Of a stretch of DNA of 64,000 nt, positions 10,669 to 18,350 are shown piece by piece (position 1 is the first letter of the stretch; each line of letters begins with the position of its first letter). The stretch covers positions 124,001 through 188,000 of the forward strand of contig CAWARU010000001.1 of NCBI GenBank assembly GCA_963784575.1, in the 5' to 3' direction. The DNA comes from CAWARU01 sp963784575. GTDB lineage: Bacteria > Pseudomonadota > Gammaproteobacteria > UBA6186 > Azoamicaceae. The notes below the pieces were generated by a model. That model made no database searches. It was not told the origin of the DNA and saw only the letters and a program-made list of their open reading frames with translations. The position numbers were made by a program, and so were the translations under genes.

Positions 10669-13578
10669 TCAATCTAAAATAAAGCGTTCTTGATTCAATG
10701 TCTCTCTATTTAGATAACCTTTTGCAACGCCTACGCCTCCAATATACAATTCACCCGCTACACCTATTGGGACGGGTTGTAAAAATTTATCTAGGATATA
10801 AATTTTTAGATTATTTAAGGGTCGACCAATCGGAATATATTTTAATTGGGCTGAAACCTTCAAATACTCATGCGTTATCTTATTAAGAGTCGCCCATATC
10901 GTTGCTTCCGTAGGTCCATAGACATTCCAGCAACTTCCTGAACGCAGTAGAAGTTCTTCAGCCAAATTGAATGTTAATGCTTCACCTCCTACTAAAACTT
11001 TTAAGCTTGAATTCCCTTTCCAACCCGAATCAATTAATAATCGCCAGGTGGAAGGTGTTGCTTGAACAATAGAAATATTGCCATTATCTAATTGATTACT
11101 CAAATAATGACCATCTACTGTCTTATCGTTTTCAATCAAATAAATTTTGGCGCCCACTATCAAGGGTAAGAATATTTCCAGAATAGAAATGTCAAAAATG
11201 AGCGTTGTAACAGCTAACCAAGCATCTTGTGGCGTCAAAGCAAGATGCTGTTGCATGGCATATAATAGATTTATGACTGACCGATGACTCACCGCTACTC
11301 CCTTAGGTTTTCCGGTAGATCCCGAAGTGTAGATGACATAGGCTGTACTGTCCGGAGAAATCTGCAGATTCGGGGCAACAGTCGAGAGCGGCTTTATTTT
11401 AGAATAATTATCATCTGTTCCGTCTAGATAAATAATTGTATTTAATTTTGATTCAATACCTTTGGCGAGATTTCTTGTAGAAATTGCAGCTTGAACGCCC
11501 GCATCTTCTATGATGAAATGTTGTCTCTCCGAGGGAATAGCAGTGTCCAAAGGCAGAAAAGCGCTGCCAGATTTCAATACAGCTAATAATGCAACTACCA
11601 TCTCACAAGTTCTATCCAATAGAATTGCAATAAGTGTGCTAGAGAGTTGTTTCTCTATAAGATACTGTGCTAAATAATTGGATTTTTGCTCTAACTCCTG
11701 GTATGTTATTTGCCCTTTGCTACATTGAATAGCAATTGCATCTTGTGATATCTGAGCTCGACTAGAAAATACCCGCGACAGCAGATCATCACTTGGATAT
11801 TCACAAAAGGTTTCATTCCAATGTTTTGTTATCTTCAAACATTCATCATTTGTCATCATCGAAATTCTTGCAATTTCAGTATCATATGCCGTCAATGAAT
11901 TTTGTATTAAATTATGAAAGCAGTTTGCGATATTTTCAACAGAAGAATCTGCAAACAAATTTCTGGCGTATTCAATGCTGACACGTAAAGAATCATCCCA
12001 AGGCTCGACGACCATAGAGAGTTCATAAGCCGTATTTTGCTTCGGAAACTGTTCCAGGACACATTTCAAATCATCTTGTTTTATTGCTACACTGTTTTCA
12101 TCAAAAACAATAGATAATTCTGGCAATTGCCGCAATTCCAGATATGAAAACAATAATTGAAAAATGGGCGTATGATTGCTCATCCTTCCAATTGGCAATT
12201 TTTCAAGCAAGAGTTGAAACGGATAATTTTGATGTTCTATTCCTTCAAGAACTGTTTTTTGGACGAGTTTTAATAGCTCCTCAAAACTTGTCGCCTCTGA
12301 AATATTTATGCGTAAAGGCAGGAGATTTATCATGCAACCAACAATATTCTGATGTTCTAGCTTATTTCGAACGGCAGCAGGAGAGCCGACTATCAAATCT
12401 GTTTCAGATGTTAAGCGATAGATAAGCATGTAAAAATTGCTCAATAAGAACATATAGAGCGTGACACCATATTTCTTGGTGAAATCTTGGATTTTAGCTG
12501 TTATTTCTGAATTTATTTTGAATTGATAGATACCTGATTCATACCCTTCTGTTTTACGCTCAAAATCCGTAGGCAAACTTATGATAGGTAATTCATCACC
12601 GGTCAATTTATTATTCCAATAAATCCAATCTTCATGACTTAGTTTACTTTCAAGATAGCTTTCTTGATTTCGTATATAATCAAAATAATGATACTCTAAG
12701 CTCTGCAATGTACTTGCATTCGATGATTTTCCTTTTTTTACAAAGTGATTATAAATTTCTGTAAATTCTTTTACAATGATCAACATGGACGCTAAATCAC
12801 TTGCAATATGATGCACAGTTAGTAAAAATTGAGACTCTTCTGCATCCGATAGCAGAGACAAATGACTGGACTCGCTAACGGAATTTGAAACAATCAAATG
12901 CACCCGGATTGGAAAAGTGTTTTCTAGAGAAAAACTCTGATTGGCAAGCTCATGCATTTTTGCTCGAATTTCAACATCAAGTTGATTTTTTTCTCCTTTC
13001 AATTGGATAATTGATCCATAATTTTCATACTTAAATTCTTCTTCGTTCTCTTGTCTTAGTATATTTTCATCAATATAAAAATAGGATCTTAAAACTCTAT
13101 GGCGAGAAAGCAAGGTATCCCAGGCTAATTTCCAAATATTTTGATCAATTTTATTGATAAAGCGTCCTTTGATAGATAAATGATAGGCAGAATTTCCTCG
13201 TTCTGCTTGGTGGGCAAACCATATTGCTTTTTGATTGTAGGATAAGGGGTAGATCTTCGAAGGCGCACTCGTTGCAAGTTCAAAAGAGTTTGCCTTATTT
13301 TCAAATATTCTTCTCTGTTCAGAAATTATACGGGTGATATGATCCAATACTCCTTTAGGGGTTGATTGCATCACTGCATCCAGAACTAGATCAACGATGG
13401 TGCCGCCTTGCAAAAAACGTGTCATAGGCCAGTCAATATTCAAATCCGCCATAAGCCTATTTTGAAGTGCGGCAGCATAGAGAGAATCAATCCCTAAACT
13501 GTCAATTTCTTTGGAGGATGAGAGTATCTTATTGTCTATATTTAAGGTAGCAGCGATTATTTGAATAAAATATTCCAA
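10669..13578 (-). CDS. NRPS: ACP - condensation - adenylation (glycine code), ending at a premature TGA
   Basis: Domains in order: carrier protein with SLGIDSLYAA (Ser about 32), condensation domain about 108-530 with HHIASD (255-260), adenylation domain from about 600 with A3 YTSGSTGKPKG (about 740) and A5 NVYGPTEATIW. Reading the A4-A5 lining by alignment to GrsA gives DILQVGVIW, nearly the classic glycine code DILQLGLIW. The carrier next to FAAL should hold the acyl starter, so this module makes N-acyl-glycine (inference). The frame stops at TGA 10669-10671 in the middle of the A domain and resumes in frame at once. The TTG start overlaps FAAL by 22 bases; the other frame reads KQALLEYFIQII across the joint, so FAAL and this gene were probably one polypeptide separated by a frameshift near 13575. 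Confidence 0.9.
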   Translation of the reverse strand: MEYFIQIIAATLNIDNKILSSSKEIDSLGIDSLYAAALQNRLMADLNIDWPMTRFLQGGTIVDLVLDAVMQSTPKGVLDHITRIISEQRRIFENKANSFELATSAPSKIYPLSYNQKAIWFAHQAERGNSAYHLSIKGRFINKIDQNIWKLAWDTLLSRHRVLRSYFYIDENILRQENEEEFKYENYGSIIQLKGEKNQLDVEIRAKMHELANQSFSLENTFPIRVHLIVSNSVSESSHLSLLSDAEESQFLLTVHHIASDLASMLIIVKEFTEIYNHFVKKGKSSNASTLQSLEYHYFDYIRNQESYLESKLSHEDWIYWNNKLTGDELPIISLPTDFERKTEGYESGIYQFKINSEITAKIQDFTKKYGVTLYMFLLSNFYMLIYRLTSETDLIVGSPAAVRNKLEHQNIVGCMINLLPLRINISEATSFEELLKLVQKTVLEGIEHQNYPFQLLLEKLPIGRMSNHTPIFQLLFSYLELRQLPELSIVFDENSVAIKQDDLKCVLEQFPKQNTAYELSMVVEPWDDSLRVSIEYARNLFADSSVENIANCFHNLIQNSLTAYDTEIARISMMTNDECLKITKHWNETFCEYPSDDLLSRVFSSRAQISQDAIAIQCSKGQITYQELEQKSNYLAQYLIEKQLSSTLIAILLDRTCEMVVALLAVLKSGSAFLPLDTAIPSERQHFIIEDAGVQAAISTRNLAKGIESKLNTIIYLDGTDDNYSKIKPLSTVAPNLQISPDSTAYVIYTSGSTGKPKGVAVSHRSVINLLYAMQQHLALTPQDAWLAVTTLIFDISILEIFLPLIVGAKIYLIENDKTVDGHYLSNQLDNGNISIVQATPSTWRLLIDSGWKGNSSLKVLVGGEALTFNLAEELLLRSGSCWNVYGPTEATIWATLNKITHEYLKVSAQLKYIPIGRPLNNLKIYILDKFLQPVPIGVAGELYIGGVGVAKGYLNRETLNQERFILD

Positions 13579-15530
13579 AAGTGCCTGCTTATATTTTCTT
13601 CAGTAATTAACTCAGATTGTGTTTCAAGAACAGTACGCTTCAATTGTTGAAGTGCTGAATTGTATTTTGCATCACTTGCACTGGCAACCGAATCTGCACC
13701 CTGGTTAGGCGTATTGATTTCGACCTGTTCCTCTCTTCTGATAGCGAATGTTGCGTCACTACCCTTTATGGTTTCAAAAGAATTTTCTAGAAACATTTTA
13801 GCACAGAGAAATCTTTTGGTTTTGCCGCTCGAAGTCTTAGGAATTTGCCCTGGTTTCAGAAGTAATATGGCATAAGCGGCTAGATCAAACTCTTTAGAGA
13901 GCACAGCTTGAATACTCGTCAATACCTCTTCGATGGGCAAATGCTTGATTAAGCTTCTTTCAATTTCCTGTAATATAACCAAACGCTCATTCTCATCTAC
14001 TTCAACAGAAATAGCCGCAGCTTGAGCATTCTGCAACAAGGGATGTGAAGTCTTAAGAGCAGCTTCGATATCGTGGGGATAATAATTCCGACCTCGAATA
14101 ATAATAAGTTCTTTTAGTCGGCCAGTGACATATACCTCGTTTTCATGTACAAATCCCAGATCACCCGTTCGAAGGAAATCTTGCGATTGCTGCGTATCAG
14201 CAATAGATTTTACACGCGCCTTAAAAATTTCCTCGGTTTTTTCAGGATTGTTCCAATAACCCTTTGCGATACTGGCACCCTGAAGCCAAATTTCTCCCAC
14301 TTCATTTCCCTTGCAAATCGAGAAATCTTCTGGAGATACGATAATCAATTGTTGCTTATCTCTCACAAAACCGCAGCCAGTAATCGAAGTACAGGTTGCA
14401 TCGTTTTGCAGAGAGAACTTCACCTGGTTTCGGGCTAATTCTGTTTTGTCTATGTATTTGACCACAGGGTCCTTATCTTTTAAGCCTCCCGACACCAATA
14501 ATGTCGCTTCTGCCATCCCATAGCAAGGATAAAAGGCATGCTTTTTAAATCCACAGCTTGCAAACTTATCACTAAATTTAGTGATCACTTCGGCTCTGAC
14601 AGGCTCTGATCCATTAAAAGCAACTTCCCAACTGCTCAGATCTAAGGATTTCTTCTCTGCATCAGAAATTTTGGTACAGAGATCATAAGCAAAACTTGGG
14701 CCCCCACTTGTTGACACCCGGTAGTCTGATATCACTTTTAGCCAGACATAAGGTCGCTGCAAAAAACTCATTGGCGACATCAAAATACAGGGCCTGCCGA
14801 TATACAAGGGCTGCAATATATTTCCTATCAATCCCATGTCATGGTAAAAGGGCAACCATCCTGCAACGATTGTTGCTTCATGATGACCAAAGGATTCTTT
14901 GATCATTTTTTGATTGTGCAGCAAGTTACCATGCGTTACCATCACTCCTTTTGGCGAACCAGTAGATCCCGAAGTATATTGCAAGAGGGCCAATGAATTT
15001 TCATCGATTTCTGGCTTTGAATAATCCAACACATTGGATGATCCTGAACTCAAAATTTCATCTGTGAAGATCCAAGGGATATCCAAATCGACGCATTCTT
15101 TGACATTTTGTAATAAATCAAGAAAAGTACTTTCACTCAAGATAACTGAAGGACTTGCATTGTTGTATACCGCTTTCAATTGCTGATGAGTGCCACGCTT
15201 CATGCGGGGCGGATAGATTGGCACAGCTACCAGACCAGCATAAAGACAGGCAAAGAACCCAATGATGAAATCCAAACCCGAAGAGTAGATGAGCAGGGCC
15301 CTATCCCCCGCTTTAGTTGTTTGCCTTAGCTTTAGGGCGATTTTGATGGCAGCGCTATGCAATTCATGATAAGTAATGGAATGACGGCATTCTAATTCAG
15401 TTCCATCCAAAAAAATAAAAGCGGTATCGCTTGCCTGGTACGCATCTAAATAGAACAGCAGATCAACCAGAGTTCTTGCTTCTTGATTTAGATTATTCTT
15501 GAAAAAATTTGATTTGTGTTCTTCAAACAT
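13557..15530 (-). CDS. Fatty acyl-AMP ligase (FAAL), loading enzyme
   Basis: FAALs activate free fatty acids as acyl-adenylates and hand them to a carrier protein rather than to CoA. The 657-residue protein shows LLQYTSGSTGSPKGVMVTH, the FAAL-typical GWLPFYHDMGLIGN, FYPCYGMAEATLL, FLRTGDLGF and GRLKELIIIRGRNYYPHDIE, and ends near the conserved lysine region (PKTSSGKTKRF). Length and motifs match FAALs that start lipopeptide assembly lines. Its start overlaps the racemase end by 43 bases, and its end overlaps the ACP-C-A gene, which suggests translational coupling or a frameshifted fusion (see neighbour). The acyl chain length cannot be read from sequence here. The frame is intact. Confidence 0.92.
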   Translation of the reverse strand: MFEEHKSNFFKNNLNQEARTLVDLLFYLDAYQASDTAFIFLDGTELECRHSITYHELHSAAIKIALKLRQTTKAGDRALLIYSSGLDFIIGFFACLYAGLVAVPIYPPRMKRGTHQQLKAVYNNASPSVILSESTFLDLLQNVKECVDLDIPWIFTDEILSSGSSNVLDYSKPEIDENSLALLQYTSGSTGSPKGVMVTHGNLLHNQKMIKESFGHHEATIVAGWLPFYHDMGLIGNILQPLYIGRPCILMSPMSFLQRPYVWLKVISDYRVSTSGGPSFAYDLCTKISDAEKKSLDLSSWEVAFNGSEPVRAEVITKFSDKFASCGFKKHAFYPCYGMAEATLLVSGGLKDKDPVVKYIDKTELARNQVKFSLQNDATCTSITGCGFVRDKQQLIIVSPEDFSICKGNEVGEIWLQGASIAKGYWNNPEKTEEIFKARVKSIADTQQSQDFLRTGDLGFVHENEVYVTGRLKELIIIRGRNYYPHDIEAALKTSHPLLQNAQAAAISVEVDENERLVILQEIERSLIKHLPIEEVLTSIQAVLSKEFDLAAYAILLLKPGQIPKTSSGKTKRFLCAKMFLENSFETIKGSDATFAIRREEQVEINTPNQGADSVASASDAKYNSALQQLKRTVLETQSELITEENISRHFWNILFK

Positions 15531-16300
15531 TCAGTGTCCCCAGAAAATTCTTCATTGATAAGATCAGCAATGATCAATAATGGATCGATTATTGAAGTCA
15601 CTTTGCCCCTTGAAGGAATGGCGTCATTTTGGGAATGCTCTCGCATGGCTTCGAATAGGAGGTAATGACTCATCAAGTGGTATTCCGTGCAGCCAACCAC
15701 CCAATAATCAGCTTGATATTCTGCGAGCAATTGCTTTATGAGTTCGCTAGCCTCAGAATATCCCATATTCTTTTTTAGTTTATAGATTGTTTCATGAATT
15801 CTCTGTTGATCTTTCGCTGCTGGGAAAATCACAAACTTCGAAGCCTCATTCCAATTTGGGCTAGCTTCAAAAATCCTAAGCCGATTGGTGGCACTGGTGC
15901 ACAATATCAAGGATTTTTTTTGGAGTGAAATTATCCTATCTAGAGCGAGCTTTGGTAATGAAATGATGTGATCTAAAATAGAGTGCGGTAGCGAAGCTTG
16001 CAGGTGATGTAAGGTAAAGCAGCAAATGACAAGTTTTTCTGCTCCCATATTCAATAGATTGTCCAATCCCTTTATAAGATGCGAAAGCAGCACATCATGC
16101 AGGCCTAAATTCAAGTATTGTGTTCTATCCGGTATGCTTGGATCAGAATATAGCAATATTTTAGGAAGTTTTTGTTCTGGTACTTGCCTATGGGTATGGT
16201 AGAAATAGATAGATTGGATGAATTTTGAAGAGGCAAGTGGTCCTACACCGCCCAGAACGCCAAGAACGGTATTTGAGTTTATGATCTGTGATCTTTCCAT
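15488..16300 (-). CDS. Aspartate/glutamate racemase-family protein
   Basis: A PLP-independent two-cysteine racemase of the Asp/Glu racemase superfamily. It shows GVLGGVGPLASSKF at the N-terminus, a first cysteine in VICCFTLHHL and a second in VVGCTEYHL; both catalytic cysteines are retained. The 270-residue length fits, with a slightly long C-terminus. Similar genes sit in NRPS clusters (for example McyF in microcystin) and supply D-aspartate or a related D-amino acid. The ATG overlaps the stop of the flavin reductase (TAATG at 16300), so translation is coupled. Together with AsnB and the aspartyl hydroxylase it argues that an Asp/Asn-derived residue is part of the product. Substrate is inferred. 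Confidence 0.83.
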   Translation of the reverse strand: MERSQIINSNTVLGVLGGVGPLASSKFIQSIYFYHTHRQVPEQKLPKILLYSDPSIPDRTQYLNLGLHDVLLSHLIKGLDNLLNMGAEKLVICCFTLHHLQASLPHSILDHIISLPKLALDRIISLQKKSLILCTSATNRLRIFEASPNWNEASKFVIFPAAKDQQRIHETIYKLKKNMGYSEASELIKQLLAEYQADYWVVGCTEYHLMSHYLLFEAMREHSQNDAIPSRGKVTSIIDPLLIIADLINEEFSGDTECLKNTNQIFSRII

Positions 16301-17043
16301 TAGTTTGCCACCGCCTCACTGTGAGCAGTGATTGAAATGTTATGATCACTATTGAAACGCATTGGATTCAACTTATTTGAAATTGCTTTTCGATAGGCCG
16401 TTTCAATCATTGCTGTAGGACCTGAAGCGAATAAGCAGAAATTTTGGAGATTCTGGTAATCTTTGAAGACGTAGTCGGTTACTAACCCTACCCTGCCCTT
16501 CCAAGAATTTATTGGATTGCCCAAAATGATTTCAAATTTGAACCAGTCAGTATTGAATTGTAAATCAGTCAAATATTCCTGGTAATACAAATCACTTAAT
16601 TTATCAACACCCCAATACAGGTGTACGGGATAATCGACAGATTCTTTTTGACTGATATCTTGAATGATAGACAGGCTATGGGCGAAACCACAACCACCAG
16701 CGATTAATAGAGTGGGATTGTGAACGCTGTTTGGGCTGGTACATTTGCCCATGGACTCTGAAATTAAAATATAAGATCTTTCATGGATGCTCAATAGAAA
16801 CTCTTTCAGCATGCACTCATTAATGGGTTCTTGAATATGAAATTCAAGAGTATTGTGGCCAGGGGCCTTTGCAATTGAATAAAGCTTAAAACTGCCGTCA
16901 TCAAAAAATAGTTTTACATGTTGTCCTGCCTGAAATACAAAATTTTCGGGCATTTCAAGCAAAATCTTATGGATCCTCTGCGTTAATTTGCTGTGGTGCA
17001 GAATTTTTGCTGAAAAACATTCATTTAGAGAGCTTGGTTTCAT
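16300..17043 (-). CDS. Fre/LuxG-like NAD(P)H:flavin oxidoreductase
   Basis: The protein of 247 residues has the ferredoxin-reductase fold: flavin part with FVFQAGQHVKLFF and KLYSIAKAPGHNTLEFHI (K-x-Y-S in place of R-x-Y-S), then an NAD(P) part with LLIAGGCGFAHSLSII, LYWGVDKLSDLYY and FCLFASGPTAMIE. The LYWGV block is typical of Fre and LuxG. LuxG supplies FMNH2 to bacterial luciferase, and this cluster contains a luciferase-like monooxygenase domain (25345-26367), so the natural job is to feed reduced flavin to it (inference). Five bases separate its start from the acylase gene, and its stop overlaps the racemase start, so it is firmly inside the operon. No iron-sulfur motif is present. Confidence 0.85.
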   Translation of the reverse strand: MKPSSLNECFSAKILHHSKLTQRIHKILLEMPENFVFQAGQHVKLFFDDGSFKLYSIAKAPGHNTLEFHIQEPINECMLKEFLLSIHERSYILISESMGKCTSPNSVHNPTLLIAGGCGFAHSLSIIQDISQKESVDYPVHLYWGVDKLSDLYYQEYLTDLQFNTDWFKFEIILGNPINSWKGRVGLVTDYVFKDYQNLQNFCLFASGPTAMIETAYRKAISNKLNPMRFNSDHNISITAHSEAVAN

Positions 17044-17048
17044 TATTT

Positions 17049-18237
17049 CTACCCTCCAGAAAAATCAGGAAGATCTTTCGCTGAAACAAGATGTTTAATA
17101 TTTTTAGGATCAGTCACTTGGGTGGTCATATGGTTATATTCTTGTGGAATCACTTTGAAATTTATACCATTAAGATCTATCATAGAATATCCCCCTGTAA
17201 TTGACTCCGGTAAAATACTGCCATCACCCTGAAATTGTCCATGGTTTTTTGAATAAAAAATAACATTGTCCAAATCTTTTATAGTGCTCCAAATGGTTGC
17301 CGACTTGGAATTATCAAGCTTGGGTACTGCCAAAATATTAATCAAGCTTGATGCTTGGTATAATGCTTCCTGGGTGGACTTTGGCATTGGTAAATTATTG
17401 AGAATGATGTTACCTCGCGCAAATCGACTGGCAGCCGTAAAATCCCCTAGCATTCCCACTAAATTGGCCTCGGCGGAGGTGGCATTTTGGGTAATTTCCT
17501 TATATTTATGCACACGTTCTGAAAATTGATCACTCTTTGATTTAGAGGTTGATAGTGATGCATAATGATTTGCATGTTCTTGTTGCCAATCATAGCTAGG
17601 AGAATTCGTTAAAATATCGCCAGCATTTTCATAGATTGTAACTTTTCCAGCAAGAAACTCTATAACAGCGCTTTGGCCATTTTTGTCTCGCAGCACAAAA
17701 TGAATTGGAATATCTTTGATAAAAATGCCATTGTTTTCTTCGACCGCGGATTGTACTAATTGATGTCCCTTAATTAATTTTATCGCATGTCTTACTGAAT
17801 GTGCCTGGGAAAGTACATAAGCTGGAATATCGTATATAGCCAGTACTGGGTTAGTATTTTTGGGATCATAACTCGGATATACACTTCCAGGTAAGGTAAG
17901 TACAGCAATTGATAGACCCTCTGTATTCATTCCGTCCACAACTTTAGCTCCATGGAAGGCAGCGCGGCCAAAATATCCATATTTATTGGTCCAGCTTCTC
18001 AATTTTTCTTTTGGGATTTTATCTGCATCAATGACGACATCTGTGGTATTCTTTTGACCAATAAAACCAAATATATTACTGATCGCCATATTGCTGGAAA
18101 AATCCATGGTTCTTCCCTCAATATGATATACACCTCTATTGATAAAAAAATCGCTGCACGCATAGATTCTTGGAATTCAGCGATAAACCACAAAGCAGCA
18201 AAAGAGTGACAAAAATCTTTATCTGCAAAATTCTCAT
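17049..18237 (-). pseudogene. Secreted choloylglycine hydrolase / penicillin V acylase-family Ntn hydrolase, frameshifted after the signal peptide
   Basis: ATG 18237 follows AGGTGAG and opens a signal peptide MRILQIKIFVTLLLLCGLSL. Near 18155 one extra base breaks the frame; in the corrected frame the mature enzyme begins YACSDFFINRG...GRTMDFSSNM, placing a cysteine right at the expected signal cleavage site as the N-terminal nucleophile, followed by the family's GRTMDF. Later blocks (TEGLSIAVLTLPGS, VLRDKNGQSAVIEFLAGK, ILTNSPSYDWQ, GLGMLGDFTAASRFARG region) fit the family. An open frame of 352 residues (17049-18107) remains but lacks the nucleophile. Family members cleave amide bonds of acylated substrates in the periplasm. 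In a lipopeptide cluster a prodrug-cleaving or self-resistance role is plausible. As it stands the enzyme should be inactive. Confidence 0.8.
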
Positions 18238-18350
18238 TTTCTCACCTAATTAAATATTGCGAATACTAATCTATACCAATACAGCTCAAATGGTTACAGA
18301 TTATTTTCATTTAAATTAGCCCCTGTTTCAATACGTAATAATTACGGATT

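Noticed and set aside
17999..18193. 64-codon ORF overlapping the acylase signal region
   Set aside because: It is the third frame across the frameshifted acylase 5' end and has no own features.
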